Assembly: GCA_963665265.2 (NCBI GenBank) | Contig: CAXXHQ010000001.1 | Location: forward strand, 620,001-684,000 | DNA from: CAXXHQ01 sp963665265 | GTDB taxonomy: Bacteria > Planctomycetota > Planctomycetia > Pirellulales > Thermoguttaceae | DNA: 64,000 nt | Reading direction: 5' to 3' | Shown here: positions 33,159 through 43,220 of the stretch, piece by piece | Numbering within the stretch: position 1 is the first letter of the stretch | Layout: each line of letters starts with the position of its first letter | Made by a program: the position numbers and the translations under genes | The notes under the pieces: model-generated | Database searches by the model: none | Told to the model about the DNA's origin: nothing | The model's input: only the letters and a program-made list of their open reading frames with translations

Positions 33159-35660
33159 CTACTCCACGCGCCACTCGTGAATGCCGGCTGAAAAATCCTT
33201 GGGCAATTGCACTTCAATTCGTAGGGCGTTCGTCTCTACCGGTTCAAAAGTAGTGCGGTTGTACGCGTTTCCTTTGCAGCCGAACTCGCTCGGCTTTTCG
33301 ACGGGCGCCCATTTCCCGTCCTTCCGGTAGAGCAGTTGCCATGACTTCGGCAAGCGGCATTCGCCTCGCCCGGTGTCGTCGAACCAATAGACTTCGACGG
33401 CCGACACTTTCGTCGTCTTGGGGAAGTCGTAACGCACCCATTCGGTCGTTCCTTTGCGCGGCCACCAATGCAGGAAGCCGTTCGAATGATCGTCGGAGCT
33501 TTTCGGCTCGCGCTGATCGTTCAGCGTCTTGGCGTCGCCGCCCGAGGCCGACGGCTTGGCCGTCGAAGCGATCGTCGGATACGGCAACGGCCGAGCGGCC
33601 TCTTCTTTACGAGCCAACCAAACGGCCATCTCGCCGCGTCCACGATTCGCCCAAGCGTAATAGGGAATTGCCGTGAACGGAACTTTTTCCCGTGCGATCG
33701 CCCCCTTCGCGTCCGCCTTACGGAGGCTCTCCGCCTCGCCGCGAATCACTTCTACGCCGCCCAAGAGATCTTTCTTGAACTCCGTCGAAAGCGGCGCGTC
33801 GTCCGCCAGTACGAGGTTCACGACATGCCCGTCCTTAACGTCGGGCCATTCGACGCAATAGACGATAGGGCCTCGTTGCAAGGCGACCTTGCCGGCGTCG
33901 TCCGCCACTTTTTCGTTGGCGATCACGCGCTGCGGCTCCATCGGCAGTTTCAGTTCGATCACGTCTCCCTTTTTCCACGCCCGGCGAAGAGAAACGTATC
34001 CGTTCTTCGGCGAAACGGCTACGGATTCTTTATTCACGAGCAGAGCGACGGCAGGCGCCGGAGAAGCCGCTTTCTTCTCCGGTTTCAAAAAACTATACAG
34101 ATCGCTCGGAGTCGCCTCGTTCCTCGCCCAACCGGGAATGCGAACGTTGACCGCGAACACTCCGTCTTTGTCCGGCGTGACGGTCATCTTCACGTCGCCG
34201 TCCCACGGGTAGCGAGTCTCCTGCTTGATCGAAACCTTTCGACCGTCGTCGAGCTTGATCTCGCTCGTTCCGGCGATAAACAGATTCGCGAAGATTTCGT
34301 CTTTACGAACGCCGTAGGCGTAGCCAGGCACTGAAGCGATGAAACGCGTGATATTGCCCGGGCAGCAAGCGCAACCGAACCAAGGGCTGCGTTGATGACT
34401 TCCGTCGGACTCGAGGGGATTCGGATAAAAGAAACTTTTGCCGTCGAGCGAAACGCCCGAAATCACGCCGTTGTAAAGCGAGCGCTCCATCACGTCGACG
34501 TATTTCGCGTCGGCATGCAAGAGGAACAAGCGATGATTCCAATAGACGTTGGAGATTGCCGCGCAGGTCTCGCAATAGGCGGTCAAATTGGGGAGCTCGT
34601 AATTTCGGCCGAAGGCTTCTCCCGATCCGGTGGCGCCGATGCCACCGGTAACGTAAAGCTTCTTTCCGACGCAGTTCTCCCAAAGGGCGTCGATGGCGTG
34701 CAAATAGCGTTCGTCGCCGGTCATCGCCGCGACGTCGGCCATTCCCGCGTACATATAACCGGCGCGGACGGCATGCCCGACCGCTTCCTTTTGATCGACC
34801 GGCTTGATCTTTGATTGATGGTAGTCGTCGCCGCGCGGCCCGCGCACATCCAAGAAGAACTTCGCCAGATCGAGATAGCGTTGATCGCCCGTCGCTCGAT
34901 AGAGCTTGGCCAATCCCATTTCGACGATCTGATGACCGGGCCAAATTTTCAATTGGTCGTCGGCAGGGCCGAACGTCTTGCACAAAAGATCGGCGTTCTT
35001 AACGGCCACGTCCAATAACGTTCGTTTGCCAGTCGCTTGAAAATGGGCGACGGCCGCCTCGAAAAGATGCCCGGAGTTATAAAGCTCGTGGCTCAAATCC
35101 GATTCTTTCACCCAACGCTCTTTGCCGGACCATTCGTGCGGTTTGTTCGGGTTAATCGTTCGCGTCGTATAGAGATAGCCGTCCGATTCCTGGGCTTGGG
35201 CGATCTTGGCGATGATTTCGTCCAAATAGGCGTCGAGCTTCGGATCGGGCTTCAACATCAGGGCGTACGAGGCGCCCTCGAGGATTTTGTACGGATCGGT
35301 ATCGTCGAAGGGGAACGGCGGATTGCTCCGGTCTTTTAGCTCTTCGCCTCGGAGAGCCTTCCCCGCTCGAACGAAGTTATTCATCCGCCCGTTCTTCTCG
35401 CATTGCTCGAAGGCGTAGGGAATCGTGACGGCGCGATTCGTCTCCATTCGCGGCGCCCAAAATACGTCGTCGGCGTGAACGGCGGTGAAGGGAACCGGTT
35501 TCACTTCGTAGTCGCGCTGCGGAACCGCGGTTTTTACCGGAGCTGCGGCCGGCGACGCTTCGTCGGGAGCGGCCGTCGCGCGGCCAAAAATTCCGCTAAC
35601 AAAACAGGTCGCCGAGAGAACGAACGCGCGAACGGCAAATCGGAACGAGGCGTTTTTCAT
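33159..35660 (-). CDS. GH127 beta-L-arabinofuranosidase family protein
   Basis: An 833-residue secreted enzyme with a signal peptide. The body matches glycoside hydrolase family 127: VHADDVFWAPRMETN near residue 60, an alpha/alpha barrel with repeated LYRATGDQRYLDLAKFF-type helices, the block AYCETCAAISNVYWNHRL near 360 and WFGCACCPGNITRF near 427. The family uses a cysteine nucleophile coordinated to zinc by three Cys and one Glu, and those residues are all present. Residues about 715-833 form a discoidin-like (F5/8 type C) sugar-binding domain ending in GIHEWRVE. It removes L-arabinofuranose from plant-type glycans, which suggests access to plant material. The metallopeptidase gene follows it on the same strand. 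Confidence 0.92.
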   Translation of the reverse strand: MKNASFRFAVRAFVLSATCFVSGIFGRATAAPDEASPAAAPVKTAVPQRDYEVKPVPFTAVHADDVFWAPRMETNRAVTIPYAFEQCEKNGRMNNFVRAGKALRGEELKDRSNPPFPFDDTDPYKILEGASYALMLKPDPKLDAYLDEIIAKIAQAQESDGYLYTTRTINPNKPHEWSGKERWVKESDLSHELYNSGHLFEAAVAHFQATGKRTLLDVAVKNADLLCKTFGPADDQLKIWPGHQIVEMGLAKLYRATGDQRYLDLAKFFLDVRGPRGDDYHQSKIKPVDQKEAVGHAVRAGYMYAGMADVAAMTGDERYLHAIDALWENCVGKKLYVTGGIGATGSGEAFGRNYELPNLTAYCETCAAISNVYWNHRLFLLHADAKYVDVMERSLYNGVISGVSLDGKSFFYPNPLESDGSHQRSPWFGCACCPGNITRFIASVPGYAYGVRKDEIFANLFIAGTSEIKLDDGRKVSIKQETRYPWDGDVKMTVTPDKDGVFAVNVRIPGWARNEATPSDLYSFLKPEKKAASPAPAVALLVNKESVAVSPKNGYVSLRRAWKKGDVIELKLPMEPQRVIANEKVADDAGKVALQRGPIVYCVEWPDVKDGHVVNLVLADDAPLSTEFKKDLLGGVEVIRGEAESLRKADAKGAIAREKVPFTAIPYYAWANRGRGEMAVWLARKEEAARPLPYPTIASTAKPSASGGDAKTLNDQREPKSSDDHSNGFLHWWPRKGTTEWVRYDFPKTTKVSAVEVYWFDDTGRGECRLPKSWQLLYRKDGKWAPVEKPSEFGCKGNAYNRTTFEPVETNALRIEVQLPKDFSAGIHEWRVE

Positions 35661-35954
35661 AATTTGATGCGAAAAAAAAGAGGATGCAAAAGAGAAAGCT
35701 AAAGGGCATTCCCCCCTGCCGGTTGATTTTAACCGATTTTTGATCGGCGCGAACGGGAAAGCGAAAACAGGCGGTCGCCCCCTCCTTGGAGCCGCGATTA
35801 GCTCCTATTGTGGCTGAGGGGGGAAGCGTTTATGATACTAGGCTTACTATTGTTTCGTCTTCGTTCCGACGGAGGCGACCTATTCCCCAACGCGGGGTCG
35901 GGTCCAGTCGTCGGTCGAAATATCCATTTTCGTTCCAAGGCTAAGGATTTTTTC

Positions 35955-36329
35955 GTGAATATCCCTTCCTTCGTGCACGTTCTTTTCGCGCAAGTTCCCG
36001 CAGATAAGTCGGCCAACTCCTCCGATCCGCTTGCGCTACTTATCATCCTCGTCCCAATGGCCGTGTTGTTCTACTTCATGCTTTACCGTCCGCATAAGAA
36101 AGATCAGGCGAAGCGTCAGGAAATGCTCGACGGGATTAAGAAGAACGATACGGTCATTACGATCGGCGGAATGTACGGCGTGGTCATGAAGGCCGACAAA
36201 GCGGCGGACGAGGTCGTTCTTCGCGTGGACGACGTCGCCGGCACGAAGATCCGCTTCACCTTCGGAGCGATCGCCAAGGTCATCACGTCCCCAGGCGGCG
36301 AGGCATCGAACGCGTCGGCCGGAAATTAA
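35955..36329 (+). CDS. yajC: Preprotein translocase subunit YajC
   Basis: A 124-residue protein starting at GTG 35955 with AAGGA 7 bases upstream; the frame is open to 35808 but that extension is not family-like. The N-terminal membrane helix (LALLIILVPMAVLFYFML) is followed by YRPHKKDQAKRQEML and KKNDTVITIGGMYGVV, the signature of YajC. The rest is a small basic beta domain. YajC associates with SecDF and SecYEG at the inner membrane. secDF follows 88 bases later on the same strand, the standard order, so the pair is an operon. Confidence 0.95.
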   Translation: MNIPSFVHVLFAQVPADKSANSSDPLALLIILVPMAVLFYFMLYRPHKKDQAKRQEMLDGIKKNDTVITIGGMYGVVMKADKAADEVVLRVDDVAGTKIRFTFGAIAKVITSPGGEASNASAGN

Positions 36330-36417
36330 CGAACTTCAACGTCGTGCGCCGCGTCGATTCCCGAGAACTTCGCGGGCCGCATAGAGCTTACGACATATAT
36401 CAATAGGAACCCTTTTC

Positions 36418-39400
36418 ATGTTGTCCGAAACGTCCGTCATTTATCTCGCGATCACGCTGGCTCTGATTATCCTGCCCTTCGTATTCGGCAATCTGTTCGC
36501 CTCGCGCTTGCGGATGCCCGACTACGGTTGGAAAATCGGCCTGATTTTATTCACGTTTTTCGTTAGCGTCGCCTTGCTGACCACGAAATGGCCGCCGAAG
36601 CTCGGCATCGACCTTAGCGGCGGTATGATCCTGGTCTACGAAATCGACAAGGAAAAGACGAAGGATCTCGCCCAGGTCGACATGGACAAGTTGATCAAGT
36701 CGATCAAGAAACGCGTCGATCCGAGCGGCATCAAGGAAACGAGCATTCGCCGCTACGGCGCGAACCAGATCGAAATCATCATCCCGCAAGTCGAAGACAA
36801 AGAAGAAGCGACCCGCATTAAGGACACCGTTTCTCAGTCGGGAACCTTGGAATTCCGCATTCTCGCCAATCCGCGACATCACGCCTCGATCATCGAACGC
36901 GCCAAAGCCGACATGTCGAAAGACAAGTACTACAACTCAAAGGGCGAATTGCAAGCCTGGTGGTCGCCGATCGCTCCCGACGAAGTTTCCGCTTTCGTAA
37001 ACTCCCGCGACTGTCTCGTTCGCGAAAAGAAACGGGGCAATAAGACGGTCCTCGAGGCCTTGCTCGCCAAAGATCCTTACGAAGTCACCGGCGGCCAACT
37101 CAGCCGCGTGGCGGCCGACGTCGATATGCACGATACGCACCGCCCGTGCGTCGCCTTTGAATTCAATAGCGCCGGCTCGCAAGCCTTCGCCACTTTGACC
37201 GAAGTTTACCAACCGCAGGCCGATTTCAAGAGCCGATTAGCAATCGTCTTGAACGACGAGATATTCTCGGCGCCCTCGATTAACGGCGTGATCGCCGGTC
37301 GCGGCCAAATCACCAGCGGCAGCTTCACCGAACAATCGGTCAACGCGCTGGTCGACGTTTTGAACGCCGGCGCCTTACCCGCCGCCTTGGTCAAAGAGCC
37401 GATCAGCCAAATGTTCTCCGGCCCGACGCTCGGCCGCGACACCATCGCCAAAAGCTCCCACGCCATGATTATCTCGGCGATTCTCGTGCCGTTGTTCATG
37501 CTCGTTTACTATCGTTTTTCGGGCGTGGTCGCCACGATCGCGTTGATATTGAACATGTTGATCTTGATCGCGATCATGGTCGCCTTCAAAGCCCGCTTCA
37601 CCTTGCCCGGCCTCGCCGGCTTGGCGTTGACCGTCGGTATGGCGGTCGACAACAACGTTTTGGTTTACGAACGTATGCGTGAAGAGTTGGCCAAAGGGGC
37701 GGCCCTGCGAATGGCCATTCGAAACGCCTTCCAACGCGCCGGCGCCACGATCATCGACTGTAACATCACCCACTTGATCGCCGCCGTCGTTCTTTACGTC
37801 ATCGGCACCGACCAAATCAAGGGTTTCGCCATCACCTTGTTGATCGGCGTGATCGCCAGCATGTATACGGCCGTCTTCGTCGCCCACGTCATTTTCGACC
37901 TGGCCGAACGCAATCAATGGATCACGAAGTTGAAGATGATGCACCTCATCGGTCATACGAACTTCGACTTTATGAAGATGTTTCCCTACTGTTTGACGTT
38001 CTCGATCGTGATCTCCGCGCTCGGCATCGCCGCCGCCGTGTTCCGCGGCCAAGGCTTGTTCGACATCGATTTCACCGGCGGAACCTCGGTCCAGGTTCTC
38101 TTCACCGAGGCGCAAGACGCCAACGACATTCGGGCGAAGCTCGAAACCAAGTTGTCGGACCTTTCGCTGCATGAAGCCAAAGTCAGCGGCGACAAGGATA
38201 ACGTCCGATTCGTCATCGACACCTCGGAATTGGACGCCGCAAAAGTTCGCGCGACGATCCAAGAAACCTACGGGAAAAAGTTGTTCACTAACTCTGCGAA
38301 AATTAACAGCATGAAAACGATTGACGCGAAATCGACGGCCGAGGGCGCCAACGACGCCGCGCCGAAGACCGATAAACCGACCGCCGATCCGGCGAAGAAG
38401 ACCGGCTCCTGGCTTCCGACTCGCAGCCTTCGCACGGCCGTCCTCGTCGCTCCGCTGCTCTTCGGAGCTGCGGACGCCGACGCCGCAACCGGTACGGCCT
38501 CACCCGCCGCGTTGACTTCCGTCGCTTCGACCGCCGCGACGACGGCGACCGGAAGCGCAGCCGACGTCGCCGCAGCATCGCCGGTCGTCGAAAAAGATCC
38601 GTTCATCGGCGGCACCGAAGCGGAAGTCGAGTTCGGACTTCCCATCGAACGCGAGACGGTCCTCGACCGCGTACAACGAGCGGTCAAAGACTCGAAAGCG
38701 ATGACCGGCGAAGCGACGATCGACGCCGAAGGCGTTCAAGGGAGCTTCACCGAAGGCTCGACCAAGTTGGCCACCAAGTGGACCGTTAAAATCAATCTTC
38801 CGCAAGACAAAGCGAAAACGGTTCTCGAAACGGTCAACGCCGAACTCGTCTCCGAACCGTACTTCCCCGCCAGCAACGCCATCGGCGGAGCCGTCGCGGT
38901 GAGCACGCGCTACCAGGCCGTTTGGGCTTTGGTCGCTAGCTGGGCGTTAATCATCCTTTATCTGTGGATTCGGTTCCAAGGGGTGGCCTTCGGTTTCGCC
39001 GCCGTCGTCGCCTTGGTCCACGACGTGCTCGTCATGCTCGGCGCCATCGCCTTCAGCTACTGGTTGGCGAAAATTCCCGGCGTAAGCCAATACCTGCTCA
39101 TCGAACAGTTTAAGATTAACTTGCCGATCATCGCGGCCTTCCTCACGATCATCGGTTACTCGGTCAACGACACCATCGTCGTTTTCGACCGAATCCGCGA
39201 AGTCCGAGGCAAGGATCCCGACCTCACCCGAGTCATGGTCAACTTGAGCACCAACCAAACGCTCAGCCGAACGTTGCTCACCTCCTTGACGGTCATCATC
39301 GTCGTGGTCGTGCTCTACTGGTTCGGCGGTCAAGCGTTGCGAGGTTTCTCCTTCGCGCTGACGGCCGGCGTTTTGACCGGTACTTATAGCTCGATTTACG

Positions 39401-39468
39401 TCGCCGCTCCGATCCTCCTCTGGCTCGTCGGCAAACACGAAGGAACGAAGAAGATTAAGAACAACTAA
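36418..39468 (+). CDS. secDF: Fused SecD-SecF protein-export protein
   Basis: A 1016-residue fusion of SecD and SecF, the proton-driven partner that pulls proteins from the Sec channel. SecD covers residues about 1-510, with a short extra N-terminal helix, then LGIDLSGGMILVYE near 62 and the helices with LAGLALTVGMAVDNNVLVYERMREEL near 400. SecF starts near 517; DIDFTGGTSVQVLF is near 546 and its membrane block VNDTIVVFDRIREVRGK near 920. Residues about 631-725 are an Ala/Thr-rich insertion inside the SecF periplasmic domain, not typical of the family. A terminator follows at 39493-39528. Confidence 0.95.
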   Translation: MLSETSVIYLAITLALIILPFVFGNLFASRLRMPDYGWKIGLILFTFFVSVALLTTKWPPKLGIDLSGGMILVYEIDKEKTKDLAQVDMDKLIKSIKKRVDPSGIKETSIRRYGANQIEIIIPQVEDKEEATRIKDTVSQSGTLEFRILANPRHHASIIERAKADMSKDKYYNSKGELQAWWSPIAPDEVSAFVNSRDCLVREKKRGNKTVLEALLAKDPYEVTGGQLSRVAADVDMHDTHRPCVAFEFNSAGSQAFATLTEVYQPQADFKSRLAIVLNDEIFSAPSINGVIAGRGQITSGSFTEQSVNALVDVLNAGALPAALVKEPISQMFSGPTLGRDTIAKSSHAMIISAILVPLFMLVYYRFSGVVATIALILNMLILIAIMVAFKARFTLPGLAGLALTVGMAVDNNVLVYERMREELAKGAALRMAIRNAFQRAGATIIDCNITHLIAAVVLYVIGTDQIKGFAITLLIGVIASMYTAVFVAHVIFDLAERNQWITKLKMMHLIGHTNFDFMKMFPYCLTFSIVISALGIAAAVFRGQGLFDIDFTGGTSVQVLFTEAQDANDIRAKLETKLSDLSLHEAKVSGDKDNVRFVIDTSELDAAKVRATIQETYGKKLFTNSAKINSMKTIDAKSTAEGANDAAPKTDKPTADPAKKTGSWLPTRSLRTAVLVAPLLFGAADADAATGTASPAALTSVASTAATTATGSAADVAAASPVVEKDPFIGGTEAEVEFGLPIERETVLDRVQRAVKDSKAMTGEATIDAEGVQGSFTEGSTKLATKWTVKINLPQDKAKTVLETVNAELVSEPYFPASNAIGGAVAVSTRYQAVWALVASWALIILYLWIRFQGVAFGFAAVVALVHDVLVMLGAIAFSYWLAKIPGVSQYLLIEQFKINLPIIAAFLTIIGYSVNDTIVVFDRIREVRGKDPDLTRVMVNLSTNQTLSRTLLTSLTVIIVVVVLYWFGGQALRGFSFALTAGVLTGTYSSIYVAAPILLWLVGKHEGTKKIKNN

Positions 39469-39492
39469 TCTTCCTGACTAAGAACGAAAACG

Positions 39493-39528
39493 AAAAGACC
39501 GCCGGAGCAAACTCCGACGGTCTTTTTT
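39493..39528 (+). terminator. Intrinsic terminator of yajC-secDF
   Basis: AAAAGACCG...CGGTCTTTTTT with inner CGGAG/CTCCG and a CAAA loop, 25 bases after the secDF stop, followed by T on the plus strand. It also lies at the end of the convergent tilS gene. Confidence 0.9.
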
Positions 39529-39548
39529 ATTTTCAATATCGCCTCGCT

Positions 39549-40586
39549 CTACGCCCTACTAAGCCGCAACCCGTCGGGAACGATCTCGACGGCGACGGCG
39601 CCGGGGAATATCGCCTTATCGTGCGGAGCCTTGTCCAAGGTCGGAAAATCTTTTCCTCGCGACGATGCCAGCATTTCGGCCATCTGGGTCCATTGGGCGC
39701 AGCCCATCGCCTGCAACGGCCAATTTTGCTCGCTCCAAACACGCAGCAAGAGCTCGCGCACCGCGTAGGACGGCTGATCGGCGAGGGCCTTCGCGCAGAT
39801 CCGCACGCAGCCGTCGCTCTCGACGCAAACGGCCTTTCCCATTTTTTCCTCGACGACTCGATCGACGACTTCTTGCGCTTCGGCCGCCAAGCCCCCCAAC
39901 CGCAGAATCGCCTCGACGACTTGCGCGTTGTAACTCTCGGCCAGGAGCGGCAACAATTCATGCCGAATTCGATTGCGTGAATAACGGCGGTCTTCGTTAC
40001 TTGCGTCTTCCCGGTAGCATTGACCTAGATCGCTGACGTAGGCGAGAACGTCGCGGCGGCGAAAGCCCAACATCGGACGAATTAAAGACGCGTGTCCCAA
40101 CGGCCTCGTTCGAGCGATGCCGGCCAATCCGCCGATTCCCGTCCCGCGAACGATTCGATGGAGAATCGTCTCGGCCTGATCGTCGGCCGTATGAGCGGTC
40201 ACCACGAATCGGGCGCCGAAGCGCTCGGCCGAGCGCTCCAAGAATGCGTAACGTAGACGTCGAGCGGCCTCCTCGATCGTTTCGCCCGACGACGCCGCCG
40301 TCTCGGCCACGTCGGCGCCTCCGACGACCGAATCGACCCCCAACGTCTCGGCCAAAGCCGTGACGAATCGTTCGTCGTCCCAAGCCTCGCGGCGTAAACG
40401 ATGATTAAAATGCGCAACGATCAGCCGACCGACGCCGTTTTCCTTTAGCCGAGCCAAGGCTCGCAACAAGGCCACGCTGTCAGCTCCGCCGGAGATCGCC
40501 GCGACGACCGTCACGTCGCGCCAATCGGCCGGATTCCAAGAATCTGCCAGCGACGCCTCGAATCCATGCAAATCGCTCGAACTCAT
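39549..40586 (-). CDS. tilS: tRNA(Ile)-lysidine synthase
   Basis: A 345-residue PP-loop ATPase that attaches lysine to C34 of tRNA-Ile(CAU), changing its decoding from AUG to AUA. The PP-loop SGGADS lies at residues 32-37, followed by HFNHRLRREAWDDE, a hallmark of TilS. TAHTADDQAETILHRIVRGTGIGGLAGI and the IRPMLGFRR block are conserved. The C-terminal domain is shorter than in E. coli but has the expected CARW-type helical region. It is convergent with secDF across the shared terminator and is followed on the other side by a 1-kb stretch without a clear gene. Confidence 0.95.
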   Translation of the reverse strand: MSSSDLHGFEASLADSWNPADWRDVTVVAAISGGADSVALLRALARLKENGVGRLIVAHFNHRLRREAWDDERFVTALAETLGVDSVVGGADVAETAASSGETIEEAARRLRYAFLERSAERFGARFVVTAHTADDQAETILHRIVRGTGIGGLAGIARTRPLGHASLIRPMLGFRRRDVLAYVSDLGQCYREDASNEDRRYSRNRIRHELLPLLAESYNAQVVEAILRLGGLAAEAQEVVDRVVEEKMGKAVCVESDGCVRICAKALADQPSYAVRELLLRVWSEQNWPLQAMGCAQWTQMAEMLASSRGKDFPTLDKAPHDKAIFPGAVAVEIVPDGLRLSRA

Positions 40587-41613
40587 GTCAAAACTCCCCC
40601 AAACGTCGATGAACGTCTCAAGGCTGAACGACGCCGAAACGCACCCGCGAGGCGCCGTTCGAGGCGTTTTCCTCGGCCAAACCGGGAACGGTTCAGAAGC
40701 CGCGAAAAGCGTTTACATCCCTTCCAATGGTTCGTATTGTGGACTTTCCGGCGGAGAAATGCAACCGAACGCGTCCGTCACCGACGCCTCAACCGTTACG
40801 CACGGTCGGCGTCGCCCTATCTTTCGGCGCAATCAGTAGTTATTGCGGGGGAAACGCCCGATTTCCAGTTGCAGTTTCATTAGACTCTGATAAGATTGCG
40901 TTATATGCGTGCATGGCTGGCAATAATCGCTCCCGTTTCGGCGGGGGACCGTCCGGCCGCCGCACTGATGGATTACATGGAAAACGTAGTCCGTGCGACC
41001 GACGCTCCCGGCTTTCGGAAGCGATCCGTCGCGGCAACAATGTTGGGAAGCGCTTTAAGAAGGTTGTTTTCGGTAACAAGAAACGCTCGGCGAGCCCTGG
41101 CGATCGACTCTCCCGACGAAAGTCGGACGAACAATTCGCAATGACTCGTGGAGACGAACGGTAGACGATGGACTTGATTCTTTTGATTATTCGACGCTTG
41201 GTTGCGACTTTATTCGGCGGACGTTTCGCCGATGATCGTCGCATCGCCGTTTCGTCGGATTCCGTCCGTCTCGTCTCTCCGCTCGCCGAACGGATGACAG
41301 TTCGATTGGTTCTGGACAGGCTGCTCCGCCTGACGAGCGTATGGCGATTGTCGCCGTGCGTCGTAGTTTCGCCTCACGGTCGCGTTCCGCAAGGCTATCC
41401 CCAGATGCGCTGTCAACGAGACGCGCTTGCGTCCCGTTCTCTCGCCGATCCGTCTCTTCCGAAGTTTCCCTCTTGGTACTGAGAAAGCGACTGACGCTTA
41501 ACTAGCGCGCATCCGCCCGTAGACGGCTTTGCGTTCCGCTTTCTTATTCGCCGCGACCTTCGCCTCTCCGTTTGCGCGTCTCTCGCCGCGGACGACTTTC
41601 AAGGAACTTGATC
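40587..41613. other. One-kilobase stretch without a supported gene
   Basis: Several short frames exist on the plus strand, notably a basic 83-codon frame (ATG 40913 to 41164) and a frame from ATG 41168 to 41482 that begins with a hydrophobic stretch. Neither has a good ribosome site or a recognised pattern, and overlapping frames look equally plausible. A weak promoter-like pair TTGCAG/TAAGAT lies at about 40869-40896. The stretch may be the long leader of rny. Confidence 0.3.
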
Positions 41614-43167
41614 GTGACTAATAATATTGTCAACATAGTCTTCTTCGCAGTCGCCGCCGTCGGCGGTTTCGTCGTTAAGCTGGTTTTGGACCGCCTCCGT
41701 CGCAAAGACGCCGAATCGGAAGCAAAGGAAATCATCCGCCAAGCCCAACAAGACGTTGAAAACCGTCGCCGCGAGGCCGAACTGGAAATCAAAGAGCTCG
41801 CCCTTCAGCAACAAACCGAGAGCGAAAAAGAGTTGCGACGGGTTCGCGGCGAATTGCACGAACGCGAACGCATTCTCGATAAACGGCAAGACGCGCTCGA
41901 AGAACAAGCCGAGCAACTTCGCAAACAGGAAAAAATGGTCGAGGCGACCCAGCGCAAATTGACCGAACGCATCCAAGAGGCGAATCAACGCAAAGAGGAA
42001 CTGACCAAGCTGCTCGACTTGCAACGCCAAACGCTCCATGAATTGAGCGGTTTAAGCCAAGACGAGGCGACCCGCCGCTTGCTCGAAATGCTCGATCAGC
42101 AGTTACAGCGAGAGACGGGCGCGGTCATCATTCGCCACGAACGAACGATGAACGAAATATGCGAACAGAAGACCCGTGAGATTTTGCTCACGGCGATTCA
42201 GCGCTACGCCGCCGCCCATACGGCCGAGTCGACCACCAGCACGGTCGGCATACCGAACGACGAAATGAAGGGGCGCATCATCGGCCGCGAAGGTCGCAAC
42301 ATCCGCGCCTTCGAGAAGGCCACCGGCGTCGACGTCATCATCGACGACACGCCCGGCGTGGTCATCGTGAGCGCCTTCGACACGATCCGCCGCGAAGTCG
42401 CCCGCATGTCGTTGGAGAAATTGATCGCCGACGGACGGATTCACCCGGCCCGCATCGAAGAGCTCGTCGCCGGCACGCAACGCGAAATCGAGCGCTACAT
42501 CCAGAAGATGGGCGAAGAGGCCTGCCAAGAAGCCGACGTTCTCGGCCTGCACGAACGTCTAGTGAACTTGCTGGGGCGACTCCACTTCCGCACCAGCTAC
42601 AGCCAAAACGTGCTGCGTCACGCCATCGAAGTCGCCTATATCGCCGGAATGATCGCCGACGAAGTCGGCCTCGACGGCAAGTTAGCCCGCCGTTGCGGCC
42701 TTCTACACGACATTGGCAAAGCGGCCGACCACGAAGCCGAAGGCGGCCACCCGAAAATCGGCGGCGACCTACTCAAGCGTTACGGGGAACGTCCCGAAGT
42801 CGTCCATGCCGCGATGGGGCACCACGACAACCTGCACATCGACAACCCGTATACGGTGATCGTCGCCGCGGCCGACGCGTGCAGCGCCTCGCGTCCCGGC
42901 GCTCGACGCGAAACCCTCGAACGATACGTCAAACGGATGGAGGAGTTGGAATCGATCGCCGGAAAATTCACCGGCGTCGAACAGGCCTACGCCATCCAAG
43001 CCGGCCGCGAACTTCGCGTCCTCGTCAGTTCGAAAGAAACGACCGACGAATCGGCCGCCAAGATTTGCTACGACATCGCCAAGGCCTTCGAGCAACAGCT
43101 CACCTACCCCGGCGAAATTAAAGTAACCGTCATCCGCGAAACGCGGCACATCGAGTTGGCTCGATAG
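41614..43167 (+). CDS. rny: Ribonuclease Y
   Basis: A 517-residue endoribonuclease that starts mRNA decay at the membrane. The start is GTG at 41614 with AAGGA 8 bases before it. The order is typical: an N-terminal membrane helix (residues 4-22), a long coiled coil (about 25-160, rich in Gln/Glu/Arg), a KH domain (about 195-260, GRIIGREGRNIRAFEKATGVD), and an HD domain with LLHDIGKAADHE near 355-366 and GHHDNLH further on. The length and order match Bacillus RNase Y. A YmdB-type phosphodiesterase gene follows, as in many bacteria. Confidence 0.96.
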   Translation: MTNNIVNIVFFAVAAVGGFVVKLVLDRLRRKDAESEAKEIIRQAQQDVENRRREAELEIKELALQQQTESEKELRRVRGELHERERILDKRQDALEEQAEQLRKQEKMVEATQRKLTERIQEANQRKEELTKLLDLQRQTLHELSGLSQDEATRRLLEMLDQQLQRETGAVIIRHERTMNEICEQKTREILLTAIQRYAAAHTAESTTSTVGIPNDEMKGRIIGREGRNIRAFEKATGVDVIIDDTPGVVIVSAFDTIRREVARMSLEKLIADGRIHPARIEELVAGTQREIERYIQKMGEEACQEADVLGLHERLVNLLGRLHFRTSYSQNVLRHAIEVAYIAGMIADEVGLDGKLARRCGLLHDIGKAADHEAEGGHPKIGGDLLKRYGERPEVVHAAMGHHDNLHIDNPYTVIVAAADACSASRPGARRETLERYVKRMEELESIAGKFTGVEQAYAIQAGRELRVLVSSKETTDESAAKICYDIAKAFEQQLTYPGEIKVTVIRETRHIELAR

Positions 43168-43220
43168 TAATTCGCGACTGTTTCATTGCCGACCGTTGAT
43201 TGTTGAAAGCTTGCATTACC

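Noticed and set aside
40896..41482. Small basic and hydrophobic frames between tilS and rny
   Set aside because: Overlapping alternatives are equally open, ribosome sites are weak and no family pattern was recognised.
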